Source: Fimenecus sp051881395 | GTDB lineage: Bacteria; Bacillota; Clostridia; Oscillospirales; Acutalibacteraceae | DNA: 12,951 nucleotides | Reading direction: 5' to 3' | Assembly: GCA_051881395.1 (NCBI GenBank) | Contig: JBJEPU010000085.1 | Span: forward strand, 1 to 12,951 | Part shown: piece by piece, positions 6,690 through 12,951 of the stretch | Numbering within the stretch: the first letter of the stretch is position 1 | Layout of the letters: every line of letters starts with the position of its first letter | Position numbers and translations under genes: made by a program | The notes under the pieces: generated by a model | The model's database searches: none | What the model was told of the DNA's origin: nothing | What the model saw: only the letters and a program-made list of their open reading frames with translations

Positions 6690-9600
6690 TTATGCTTTCA
6701 CAACCGAAAGTTTCACCTTACTGTCGGCAATATCCACTTCTTTTTCAAGGTCTGCTGCAAGCGTTTCATTCAGCAAAACGGAATCAGCAAGCAATTCGGC
6801 TTCCAAATAGGCTTTCTTTTCCGCCAGCGCCGCAATAATATCGGCATTTTCCGAAGCGATTGCCATATTGACGCGCTGTTCCACCTCATAGCCCGCTTCT
6901 TTACGGATAAGCTGGCATTGACGAATGACATCACGCACCAAGCCTTCTCGGATTAAATCCTCGGTCAGCGTTGTATCGAGTGCAATCACCGCCGCACCGT
7001 TTTGGAATTCCGCCGAAACAATCCCCGCCTTGGTTTTGGTTGCCAAATTGAAAATAGTCGCATCGAAAGTGCCCTCAAATCCGGGTACAGTCACCTGCCC
7101 GCCGGCTTCCACAGCCGCCACAGCCGCCGCCATATCCGCATCGGAAAGGGATTCGAGCGTCTGTTTCATCTTGTTAACATTTTGTTTGAGAACGGCACCT
7201 GCGACCTTAAAGTTCACGGTCAGGTATTTGTCCTCCAAAACGTTCACATCTTGCAAATACACAAGTTCTTTTATATTGAGCTCGTCTAAAATATTTTTCT
7301 CAAAGGTGCGGATTTTATTCGCCGACGCCTCGTCACAGCAAATATACAGTTTGGAAAGCGGCTGACGCACCTTTAACTGCTGTTCGTTGCGCAAACGCAT
7401 TGCAACGGCAATCGCCTCACGCACCATAGCGGTTTGTGCAATGATTTCGTCGTTGTCAAAGCCCTCTAAGGGTTTCGGCCAATCGCTCAAATGCACGGAA
7501 ATCGGTGACGACGGCAACACTTTACGAGTCAAATTCTGCCAAATGTGCTCGGTCATAAACGGAATCACAGGTGCCATCACCTGCACAGCGGAGTTGAGCG
7601 CATAGAACAGCACCCAATACGCCAGTTTCTTGTCCTGCTCGTCGCCCGTTTTCCAGAAACGGCGGCGATTGGTACGAATATACCAGTTGGAAATATCATC
7701 AACGAACACTTCAAAATCTTTGACGAGCAAATACACCTTGTAATCCTCAAAGCATGCGGTTGCGCGTTTGATAAATGCATTGGTGCGCGCCACAAGCCAC
7801 AAGTCTGTGGGGCTCATTTTGGATTTGTCGGGTGAGTAGCCCTCAAAATTCGGTTTGTCGATTTTGGCATAGGTCTCATAGAATGTATAAATATTCCAGA
7901 AAGACAACAGTTTTCTTCGCGCTTCATCGCCGAGATTGTAGCCGAAACGGACATCGCTGGAAACCGGAGCGCCTGCATACATATAGCGAACGGTATCGGC
8001 GCCGATTTTTTCCGCCGCCTCGTCAAACTTAATCATAAAGCCTGTTTTCGAGAACTTTGAGCCGTCCTCGGACACAACCGCGCTGTTGGTCAAAACGCGC
8101 TCATACGGCGCTCTGCCTTCCAAAACCACGCTCATAAACAGAAGAGAATAGAACCACAAACGCACCTGTTCATGCATTTCGGTCACCCATTCTGCGGGAT
8201 AGTTCTTTCTCCAATACTCTTTATCGCGGAAATAGCCGAGCGTCGAAAACGGTACAATACCGGCGTCGAGCCAAACATCGCCGATTTCGGAAACGCGGGA
8301 AACGGGTTTACCGCAATGCGGGCATTTGATTTGAATTTCGTCAACCCACGGGCGGTGCAGTTCGGGCAAAGCGTCTACTTTGGCGGGGTCAACTGCCAAA
8401 TCATGCAACTCCTGCCGTGAACCGATAACGGTTGTATGCCCGCAGTCGCACGGGTAGAATGGCAACGGCATACCGTAATAGCGTTTTCTGGAAATGTTCC
8501 AATCACCCATATTGGTCAGCCAGTCGTTCATACGCTTGCCGTTGGAAGCAGGCTCCCATTTTACGGCGTTTGCCGCTTCAATGAGCTTCGGCTTTAACTC
8601 CTCGGTACGGATATACCAAGCAGGGACCAAACGGAACACCACTTCGGATTTGCAACGCCAGCACACAGGATAACTGTGCTCATGCGGTTCCACTTTGTAG
8701 AGTTTATTATCTGCCTTCAAGTGCTCGAACACTTCGTCGGCAATGGTGTGGCTGTCCTTTCCGGTCATCCAGCCGAAGCCGTCGAGATAAATCCCCGTAT
8801 CGTCAATCGGCATCACCTTTGCAAGACCGATGCGCTCGCCGAGTTCAAAGTCCTCAATACCGCAACCGGGCGCGATATGTACAACACCCGTACCTTCGTC
8901 TGCGGCAACATCTTCCCACGGTACAATCTTATGGTCAATCCCCGCCTGTGCAGGAATATCGGGGAAGCAGGTCTCATAGTGCAGACCGACAAGTTCTGCA
9001 CCTTTCAAGCCGCGCACAACTTCGACTTTATCATCGCCCAAATATTTGATGGCATTTTTGGCAAGAATTAAAGTCTGTTCGTCGCTCTTGACTTTGACTT
9101 CCACATAATCAATATCGGGATTGACTGCCAATGCCACATTCGAGGAAAGCGTCCACGGCGTGGTTGTCCACACAAGCATTTTACTGTCCAATTCTTTTAT
9201 TGGCAGTTTAAAGAACACGGAATTATGCGTCATCAGTTTGTAAGAGCCGGTCATTTCGTGCTCCGAAAGGGAAGTGCCGCATCTGGGGCACCAAGGCATC
9301 GGTTTATATTCGCGCTGAATCCAGCCGTGTTCATCACATTTCTTTAAGAAATACCAAATGCCCGCAATGTTTTCATCGGTATTGGTATAATAGGAGTTAT
9401 CCCAATCCATCCACTGCCCAAGGCGTTTGGACTGCTCGGTGATAATGCCCGAAAAATGCTTTACGCGGTCTTTACAAGCCTGCGTAAACTTATCCATACC
9501 GTATTCTTCAATATCTTTTTTGGTTTCAAAGCCGAGTTCTTTTTCCACCTCGACTTCCACCCAAAGGCCCTGAGAGTCAAAGCCGTTTTGATAACGGCAA

Positions 9601-9824
9601 TCACAGCCGTTCATCGCATGGTAACGAATAAATATGTCTTTAATGCTTCTGCCCCAGGCATGGTGAATGCCCATCGGGTTATTGGCGGTAATCGGACCGT
9701 CTAAGAAGCGGAACATTTTATTTCCCTTATTTTTTTCACGCAATTTTTCAAAGCATTTTTCCTGCTCCCAAAAATCCATGACGTCATGTTCCATTTCAAC
9801 GAACATATTTTTTTCTTCTGCCAC
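6690..9824 (-). CDS. ileS: Isoleucyl-tRNA synthetase, divergent long form
   Basis: The 1044-residue class I synthetase charges tRNA-Ile. Parts in order: the HIGH-region equivalent PMGIHHAWGRS (50-60); a cysteine cluster MPWCPRCGTSLSEHE (176-190); the CP1 editing domain with LVWTTTPWTLSSNVALAV (217-234) and GTGVVHIAPG (311-320); WRCKSE (389-394); DWNISRKRYYGMPLPFY (441-457); cysteines CDCG/CPHCG (459-505); DVWLDAG (516-522); KFSKT (590-594) in place of KMSKS; then an anticodon-binding domain with YIRTNRRRFW and APVIPFMTEHIWQNL. Several motifs differ from common IleRS (DVWFDSG, KMSKS), indicating a divergent subfamily. The start is GTG 9824 behind AAAGGTGG; the ATG at 9806 is a weaker alternative. 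It has its own promoter and a leader of only about 40 bases. The DUF1858 gene follows immediately. Confidence 0.96.
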   Translation of the reverse strand: MAEEKNMFVEMEHDVMDFWEQEKCFEKLREKNKGNKMFRFLDGPITANNPMGIHHAWGRSIKDIFIRYHAMNGCDCRYQNGFDSQGLWVEVEVEKELGFETKKDIEEYGMDKFTQACKDRVKHFSGIITEQSKRLGQWMDWDNSYYTNTDENIAGIWYFLKKCDEHGWIQREYKPMPWCPRCGTSLSEHEMTGSYKLMTHNSVFFKLPIKELDSKMLVWTTTPWTLSSNVALAVNPDIDYVEVKVKSDEQTLILAKNAIKYLGDDKVEVVRGLKGAELVGLHYETCFPDIPAQAGIDHKIVPWEDVAADEGTGVVHIAPGCGIEDFELGERIGLAKVMPIDDTGIYLDGFGWMTGKDSHTIADEVFEHLKADNKLYKVEPHEHSYPVCWRCKSEVVFRLVPAWYIRTEELKPKLIEAANAVKWEPASNGKRMNDWLTNMGDWNISRKRYYGMPLPFYPCDCGHTTVIGSRQELHDLAVDPAKVDALPELHRPWVDEIQIKCPHCGKPVSRVSEIGDVWLDAGIVPFSTLGYFRDKEYWRKNYPAEWVTEMHEQVRLWFYSLLFMSVVLEGRAPYERVLTNSAVVSEDGSKFSKTGFMIKFDEAAEKIGADTVRYMYAGAPVSSDVRFGYNLGDEARRKLLSFWNIYTFYETYAKIDKPNFEGYSPDKSKMSPTDLWLVARTNAFIKRATACFEDYKVYLLVKDFEVFVDDISNWYIRTNRRRFWKTGDEQDKKLAYWVLFYALNSAVQVMAPVIPFMTEHIWQNLTRKVLPSSPISVHLSDWPKPLEGFDNDEIIAQTAMVREAIAVAMRLRNEQQLKVRQPLSKLYICCDEASANKIRTFEKNILDELNIKELVYLQDVNVLEDKYLTVNFKVAGAVLKQNVNKMKQTLESLSDADMAAAVAAVEAGGQVTVPGFEGTFDATIFNLATKTKAGIVSAEFQNGAAVIALDTTLTEDLIREGLVRDVIRQCQLIRKEAGYEVEQRVNMAIASENADIIAALAEKKAYLEAELLADSVLLNETLAADLEKEVDIADSKVKLSVVKA

Positions 9825-9843
9825 TTTTTGCTTCCACCTTTCA

Positions 9844-9860
9844 GCACAATCGATTTGTGC
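9844..9860. repeat. Palindrome GCACAATCGATTTGTGC in the ileS leader
   Basis: Arms GCACAA (9844-9849) and TTGTGC (9855-9860) flank TCGAT. It spans roughly +5 to +21 of the predicted ileS transcript. It could be an operator or a small leader hairpin next to the ribosome binding site. There is no T-run, so it is not a terminator. Function is unknown. Confidence 0.55.
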
Positions 9861-9871
9861 ATACTGTTAAG

Positions 9872-9900
9872 ATTATATATAAAAAATGTCGCAATTACAA
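9872..9900 (-). promoter_or_regulatory. SigA-type promoter of ileS
   Basis: Read leftward, the -35 TTGTAA (complement of 9895-9900) and -10 TATAAT (complement of 9872-9877) have a 17-bp spacer. Transcription should start near 9865, about 40 bases before the GTG start. It begins only 9 bases after the upstream glycosyltransferase stop, and no terminator lies between, so some read-through is possible. Confidence 0.82.
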
Positions 9901-9908
9901 GGCTTATT

Positions 9909-10862
9909 TTATTTTTTTTCGTCGGTTTCGGGAATTATGTTGGTTTCGTCAATAATATAGTTCGGGCGATTTTTCACTTCCATATAAATTCTCGAAATAT
10001 ATTCACCCAAAACGCCCAAGAAAAGTAGGATAAATCCGCCGATAATTAAGATGGCACTGAAAATGGACGGATACCCCGGTACATCACTGCCCAAAAGCAA
10101 TGTGCGAATAATGATATACAAGGCATAAATGATGCCGACGAAACTCAGCGCCGAGCCGAAAAACAGAGAAATCTTTAACGGCGCGGTAGAAAAATTCACA
10201 ATACCGTCCATTGCATAGGTTAACAAATTGCCGAAAGACCATTTCGAGCGCCCCGCCGTGCGTGCGCGGTTTTCATGCGGAAACCATTTGGTTTGAAACC
10301 CGACCCAACTGAAAATACCTTTGGAAAAACGGTTATATTCGGGCATAGAAAGAATTGCCTGCACAACCTTACGACGCATAATCCGATAATCCTGTGCGCC
10401 CTCTTCAATACTTGCGTCGGAAATGCGGTTAATAATTTTATAAAACGCTTTGGAAAATCCGCTTTTCAGTTTGGATTCCCCTGTGCGGTCAATTCGTCGC
10501 GCCGCCGCAATATCATAGTTCTCTTCGGAAACGGCACGCAACATTTCGGGAAGTAAATGCGGGTCATGCTGTAAATCCGCGTCAATAATTCCGATATAAT
10601 CGGCGTTGGCGGCGCGAAGTCCCGCAAGCATTGCCGCCTCTTTGCCGAAATTGCGTGAAAAAGAAATATAGCGTACGCGCTTGTCCTTCCCCGCCAAATC
10701 GCGCAAAACAACACGCGTTTTGTCACGGCTGCCGTCATCCACAAACAGGAAACGAACCGCCGTATCCGCCAATCCATCCACAATCGGTGCAACGGTATTA
10801 TAAAAAATCGGAAGAGCTTCTTCTTCATTATAACAAGGCACAATTAAATCCAAGGTTTTCAT
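9909..10862 (-). CDS. Membrane-anchored family 2 glycosyltransferase (GtrB/DPM1-like)
   Basis: The 317-residue protein has a GT-A domain followed by two membrane helices (about 230-257 and 265-287). Signatures are LIVPCYNEEEALP (6-18), FVDDGSRDKT (40-49), the metal-binding DAD at 94-96 in IIDADLQHDP, and QDYRIMRR (157-164) with FSKGIFSWVGF (179-189). This is the layout of polyprenyl-phosphate glycosyltransferases such as GtrB, ArnC and YkcC, which move a sugar from a nucleotide donor to undecaprenyl phosphate on the inner membrane face. Donor and product are not readable. ATG 10862 is chosen over a longer frame to 10955 because AAGGAG lies 10 bases upstream and the family begins MKTLDLIVPCYNE. 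No partner flippase or acceptor transferase is in the window. It has its own promoter. Confidence 0.93.
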   Translation of the reverse strand: MKTLDLIVPCYNEEEALPIFYNTVAPIVDGLADTAVRFLFVDDGSRDKTRVVLRDLAGKDKRVRYISFSRNFGKEAAMLAGLRAANADYIGIIDADLQHDPHLLPEMLRAVSEENYDIAAARRIDRTGESKLKSGFSKAFYKIINRISDASIEEGAQDYRIMRRKVVQAILSMPEYNRFSKGIFSWVGFQTKWFPHENRARTAGRSKWSFGNLLTYAMDGIVNFSTAPLKISLFFGSALSFVGIIYALYIIIRTLLLGSDVPGYPSIFSAILIIGGFILLFLGVLGEYISRIYMEVKNRPNYIIDETNIIPETDEKK

Positions 10863-10895
10863 TTTGCATAGCTCCTTCCTTATGAAATCTTCCCT

Positions 10896-10924
10896 ATTGT
10901 ACCATAAAAAACGCATATTGCCAA
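10896..10924 (-). promoter_or_regulatory. SigA-type promoter of the glycosyltransferase gene
   Basis: Read leftward, TTGGCA (complement of 10919-10924) and TACAAT (complement of 10896-10901) are 17 bp apart. Transcription should start near 10889, with a leader of about 27 bases. It lies directly after the spoIIID terminator, so the glycosyltransferase is expressed independently of the sporulation gene. Confidence 0.82.
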
Positions 10925-10930
10925 CAAAAA

Positions 10931-10956
10931 AATACGCAATCTGATGACTGCGCATT
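10931..10956 (-). terminator. Intrinsic terminator after spoIIID
   Basis: On the minus strand an 11-bp stem starting AATGCGCAGTC closes on an ATCA tetraloop and is followed by TTTTTTT. Two G-T wobbles are present. Its complement is also followed by TTTTTT on the plus strand, but no rightward gene needs it. It stands 22 bases after the spoIIID stop. Confidence 0.9.
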
Positions 10957-10977
10957 TTTTATCTGTCGAACAATATT

Positions 10978-11238
10978 TCAGGCATCTTTTGCACTGTGCT
11001 TATATTTTTCACGCGTAGCAAGTCCGCCGCGAATATGGCGCTGTGCTTTATTCACATCTAAAACCTCACGAACCGCATGATACAGCGACGGGTTTATGCG
11101 TTCCAAGCGCTTGGCTACATCCATATGTACGGTGCTTTTGCTGATGCCGAACACCTGCGCGGCGGCGCGTACGGTGGTTTGATTTTGCACAATATATTCG
11201 CCGAGCTCTACTGCACGGTCTTCAACAGTATCTTTCAC
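10978..11238 (-). CDS. spoIIID: SpoIIID, mother-cell sporulation transcription regulator
   Basis: The 86-residue DNA-binding protein matches SpoIIID (about 83-93 residues in the family), which acts in the mother cell to activate or repress many SigE-dependent genes and prepares for SigK. The helix-turn-helix is TVRAAAQVFGISKSTVHMDV (22-41), followed by RLERINPSLYHAVREVLDVNKAQRHIRGGLATREKYK, the family's conserved helix and basic C-terminal arm. The start is GTG 11238, supported by AAGGAGG 8 bases upstream and by the usual MKD beginning. In B. subtilis spoIIID is followed by mbl; here it is followed by its own terminator and a glycosyltransferase. A SigE-like promoter lies at 11268-11296. The SASP gene is divergent to it. 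Confidence 0.96.
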   Translation of the reverse strand: MKDTVEDRAVELGEYIVQNQTTVRAAAQVFGISKSTVHMDVAKRLERINPSLYHAVREVLDVNKAQRHIRGGLATREKYKHSAKDA

Positions 11239-11267
11239 TATACAGCCCTCCTTACTTCTGTCAATAA

Positions 11268-11296
11268 TAAATATGAAGTAGGTTGGCTGAATATGC
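11268..11296 (-). promoter_or_regulatory. Candidate SigE-type promoter of spoIIID
   Basis: Read leftward, GCATATT (complement of 11290-11296) fits the SigE -35 consensus fully. After 14 bases comes CATATTTA (complement of 11268-11275), matching about 5 of 8 places of the SigE -10 CATACAHT. Transcription would start near 11261, about 23 bases before the GTG start. SigE control of spoIIID is established in B. subtilis, so context agrees. Confidence 0.6.
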
Positions 11297-11304
11297 TAAA
11301 AAGA

Positions 11305-11410
11305 ATTTTGCAATCAACTGCAAAAATTTAACATCTTTTGCATTTATTTTCTGTGATAACAAAATCCAAATTGCCCAAAATACTATTGCAAACGCAAAAT
11401 TTATTGCAAA
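11305..11410. repeat. Cluster of TTTTGCA / TGCAAA motifs in the spoIIID-SASP intergenic region
   Basis: The 184-bp gap (11239-11422) contains an inverted repeat TTTTGCA (11306-11312)/TGCAAAA (11319-11325), a further TTTTGCA (11336-11342), and a 9-bp direct repeat TATTGCAAA at 11384-11392 and 11402-11410, 18 bp apart. The second copy runs into the SASP ribosome binding site. Function is unknown; AT-rich composition makes part of this possible by chance. Confidence 0.5.
11379..11385 (+). promoter_or_regulatory. Candidate forespore (SigG/SigF-like) -10 element for the SASP gene
   Basis: AATACTA matches six of seven places of the forespore-sigma -10 form CATNMTA. The expected start would be near 11392, giving a leader of about 30 bases before the GTG at 11423. 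The -35 region near 11354-11359 (TGATAA) is only a weak match to GMATR, so the call rests mainly on the -10 and on the known SigG control of SASP genes. Confidence 0.35.
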
Positions 11411-11422
11411 GGAGTGTTTACT

Positions 11423-11614
11423 GTGGCTAGCAGAAAGAATGTAGTCCCCGAAGCTCGAGCGGCGCTTGACAAGTTCAAGATGGAAGCGGCTTCTGAAGTA
11501 GGTGTTAACCTGAAACAGGGGTACAACGGCGATTTGACCTCGAAGCAGGCAGGCTCTGTCGGCGGTCAGATGGTTAAAAAGATGATTAAATCTTATGAAG
11601 ACAGCATGAAATAA
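11423..11614 (+). CDS. Alpha/beta-type small acid-soluble spore protein (SASP)
   Basis: The 63-residue protein coats spore DNA in the forespore, protects it from UV and heat, and is broken down by the germination protease GPR. Family features are VVPEARAALDKFKMEAASEVGVNL, including the region around the GPR cleavage site (EAASEVG), and GYNGDLTSKQAGSVGGQMVKKMI, the conserved DNA-binding half. I chose GTG 11423, which gives MASRKN at the start as in the family, with AAAGGAG (11408-11414) 8 bases upstream; GTG 11414 would overlap that site. It is divergent to spoIIID and followed by a strong terminator. Expression is probably forespore-specific by homology. Confidence 0.95.
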   Translation: MASRKNVVPEARAALDKFKMEAASEVGVNLKQGYNGDLTSKQAGSVGGQMVKKMIKSYEDSMK

Positions 11615-11641
11615 GTTCGTTAATATTTTTCGGACAAAAAA

Positions 11642-11680
11642 GGTCTGCCGAAGGATTTCCCTTCGGCAGACCGCTTTTTT
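11642..11680. terminator. Strong bidirectional terminator between the SASP gene and the membrane-protein gene
   Basis: A perfect 13-bp stem pairs GGTCTGCCGAAGG (11642-11654) with CCTTCGGCAGACC (11660-11672), loop ATTTC, followed by GCTTTTTT. On the minus strand the T-run is TTTTTTG. It serves the rightward SASP gene and the convergent leftward gene ending at 11687. Confidence 0.96.
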
Positions 11681-11686
11681 ATACAT

Positions 11687-12133
11687 TTACCGATACCATT
11701 TATCGAACCGTTCCAAATCCTCTTGCGGTACTTGCATAAAGACATTTGCATTCGACATAATTTCCACCGCACGGTATAGGCGATAGCGGTAGTCTCGTTT
11801 TATATCGGAAAATTTTTTGATGCAAGAAATGCACCACGCCGCAAAGAAAAGCACAAACAGTGCGACAATCAAAAACAAAACATTCGTATGGGCGATAATC
11901 AACTCCCAAAATATGCAAAAAGATACCGTTAAACCTACAATACCGATAGAAAGATAAATCCGATTTGTTTTGCGGTTCTGTCGGTATTGTTCCACCGCTT
12001 CATCCCGCATTTTTTCATAGCTCGGCATTTCGCGAATTTCCGGCATATCGCCTGCCGCAAGCGGGTCAAAAGGTTCCGTTTCGGGAATTTCGCCCGCAGT
12101 CTCCGCAGAAAAACCCTTTTCATTTTGTTCCAT
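11687..12133 (-). CDS. Unrecognised membrane protein with acidic N-terminal region
   Basis: I do not recognise a family. The 148 residues comprise an acidic, proline-rich soluble N-terminus (about 1-35, with ETEPFDPLAAGDMPEIREMP), a charged helical stretch (SYEKMRDEAVEQYRQNRKTNR, 38-58), two adjoining membrane helices (about 59-80 and 84-104, WCISCIKK at the end), and a C-terminal part with many basic and aromatic residues (FSDIKRDYRYRLYRAVE) ending EDLERFDKWYR. The topology is probably hairpin-like with both ends in the cytoplasm. The ATG at 12133 has AGGAGGG about 6 bases upstream, and a promoter lies at 12162-12190, so it is a real gene. It is convergent with the SASP gene. A sporulation role is possible by position only. 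Confidence 0.8.
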   Translation of the reverse strand: MEQNEKGFSAETAGEIPETEPFDPLAAGDMPEIREMPSYEKMRDEAVEQYRQNRKTNRIYLSIGIVGLTVSFCIFWELIIAHTNVLFLIVALFVLFFAAWCISCIKKFSDIKRDYRYRLYRAVEIMSNANVFMQVPQEDLERFDKWYR

Positions 12134-12161
12134 AAAGCGCCCTCCTCACATTACTGATTTG

Positions 12162-12190
12162 AGCATAGCATAGAAAGAACAAAAAAGCAA
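12162..12190 (-). promoter_or_regulatory. SigA-like promoter of the membrane-protein gene
   Basis: Read leftward, TTGCTT (complement of 12185-12190) and TATGCT (complement of 12162-12167) are 17 bp apart. Transcription should start near 12155, giving a leader of about 22 bases. Each hexamer has one or two departures from consensus. No terminator was seen between the aminotransferase stop and this promoter. Confidence 0.6.
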
Positions 12191-12216
12191 CCCCGTTTTA
12201 AAGTTCCAATACCGAT

Positions 12217-12951
12217 TTAGACTTGACTGTAATCCTGTAAAAAGTCCTTTAACGCCCCTGTCGCCTCGGTTAATTGCTTGGTATTCGGCAAATAGACAAT
12301 CCGCACATGGTCGGGCTCGGGGTAATGAAACGCCCTGCCGTGTACCAAAAGAATTTTCTTTTTTCGCAGAAAATCCAACACAAACTGCTCGTCATCCTTG
12401 ATATGAAACTTATACTTATCTATTTTCGGAAAAATATAAAATGCCGCTTTCGGTTTCATCACGGAAACGCCGTCGATTTCGCAAAGGGCATTGTAAATAC
12501 ATTCGCGCTGTTCATAAATGCGCCCGCCGGGCTGTAAAAGTTCGTCACTGCTTTGATACCCGCCCAAAGCTGTTTGGATAATCTGCTGTGCGGGTACATT
12601 GGAGCAAAGCCGCATGGACGAAAGTAAATTCAGACCCTCGATATAGCCCTTTATACGCTTTTTATCGCCGCTTATGCACATCCACCCACAACGAAATCCT
12701 GCCACGCGGTGCGATTTTGACAGCCCGTTAAAGGTAACACACGGCACATCGGGTGCAAGAGAAGCGACGGAAATATGTTTCAGTCCGTCCATGACCAATC
12801 GGTCATAAATTTCATCTGAGAAAAGGATAAGTTCATTTTCGCGCGCCACCTGCACGATTTCTTTTAAAATCTCCTCCGAATACAGTGCCCCTGTGGGATT
12901 GTTCGGGTTGATAATCACGATGCCTTTGGTCTTTTTTGTGATTTTTTTGCG
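12217..12951 (-). CDS. alaA: AlaA-like alanine aminotransferase, C-terminal part (5' end outside window)
   Basis: This PLP-dependent class I/II aminotransferase would transfer the amino group between glutamate/2-oxoglutarate and alanine/pyruvate. The frame is open to the window edge, giving 244 visible residues of about 400; the apparent GTG start at 12918 is internal. Motifs in the fragment are IINPNNPTG (13-21), the PLP-contacting FSDEIYDRL (44-52), the Schiff-base Lys79 in NGLSKSHRVAGFRCGW, and KPKAAFYIFPKID. The run GYIEGLNLLSSMRLCSNVPA followed by QQIIQTALGGYQS and PGGRIYEQR is the hallmark of the E. coli AlaA (YfbQ) group, and PDHVRIVYLP near the end carries the substrate-carboxylate arginine. 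Class is certain; the alanine preference rests on remembered similarity. It lies upstream of, and in the same direction as, the membrane-protein gene. Confidence 0.9.
   Translation of the reverse strand, partial: RKKITKKTKGIVIINPNNPTGALYSEEILKEIVQVARENELILFSDEIYDRLVMDGLKHISVASLAPDVPCVTFNGLSKSHRVAGFRCGWMCISGDKKRIKGYIEGLNLLSSMRLCSNVPAQQIIQTALGGYQSSDELLQPGGRIYEQRECIYNALCEIDGVSVMKPKAAFYIFPKIDKYKFHIKDDEQFVLDFLRKKKILLVHGRAFHYPEPDHVRIVYLPNTKQLTEATGALKDFLQDYSQV

Noticed and set aside
6925..7365. Long open frames on the plus strand opposite ileS and rqcH
   Set aside because: They are antisense shadows of strongly coding minus-strand genes, with no ribosome binding sites or recognisable domains.
9825..9908. 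T-box leader for ileS
   Set aside because: The gap is too short and no T-box sequence or terminator hairpin is present.
10863..10955. N-terminal extension of the glycosyltransferase by 31 residues
   Set aside because: It would cover the promoter and ribosome binding site; the family begins at the MKTLDLIVPCYNE start.
11256..11264. TTGACA on the minus strand upstream of spoIIID as a SigA -35
   Set aside because: A -10 at 17 bp would fall beside the GTG start and reads ATAGTG, a poor match; the resulting transcript would lack the ribosome binding site.
1..12951. CRISPR arrays, tRNA/rRNA genes, insertion sequences, prophage or defence genes
   Set aside because: Reading both strands gave no regular spacer repeats, tRNA-like cloverleaf, transposase or phage-type protein.

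Overview
The window looks like a chromosomal segment of a spore-forming, low-to-moderate GC Firmicute of the class Clostridia (my inference). The support is SpoIIID next to an alpha/beta-type small acid-soluble spore protein, an S-box upstream of metK, an FMN riboswitch upstream of an ECF-type riboflavin transporter, AGGAGG-type ribosome binding sites and SigA-like promoters with 17-bp spacers. No phage, transposon, CRISPR array, rRNA or tRNA gene is visible. Most of the content is housekeeping.

Bases 1-3204 read rightward. They hold the 3' end of an MFS transporter gene, then a promoter, FMN riboswitch and terminator leading to ribU. Next come a promoter and SAM-I riboswitch leading to metK, and a small DUF378 membrane protein gene. 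A shared hairpin terminator (3227-3262) separates these from the leftward genes.

Bases 3267-11238 read leftward. In transcription order they are spoIIID, its own terminator, a membrane-anchored family 2 glycosyltransferase with its own promoter, and ileS with its own promoter. A DUF1858 redox-type protein gene follows ileS directly. After a hairpin terminator comes the tight cluster trmK, nif3-like, rqcH. ileS, trmK and rqcH all serve tRNA or translation (isoleucine charging, tRNA A22 methylation, rescue of stalled ribosomes), so this block is a translation-quality neighbourhood.

Bases 11239-12951 hold the spoIIID/SASP divergent intergenic region, the rightward SASP gene, a strong bidirectional terminator, a leftward unrecognised two-helix membrane protein gene, and the 3' two thirds of an AlaA-like alanine aminotransferase gene that runs off the right edge.

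I did not find a clearly new system. The points most worth a second look are: the divergent catalytic signatures of the isoleucyl-tRNA synthetase and its short leader without a T-box; a good SigE-type promoter for spoIIID; an S-box antiterminator that appears to use the aptamer's P3/J3-4 strand; a repeated TATTGCAAA/TTTTGCA motif in the sporulation intergenic region; and the lack of a visible promoter between the DUF1858 terminator and the trmK-nif3-rqcH cluster.
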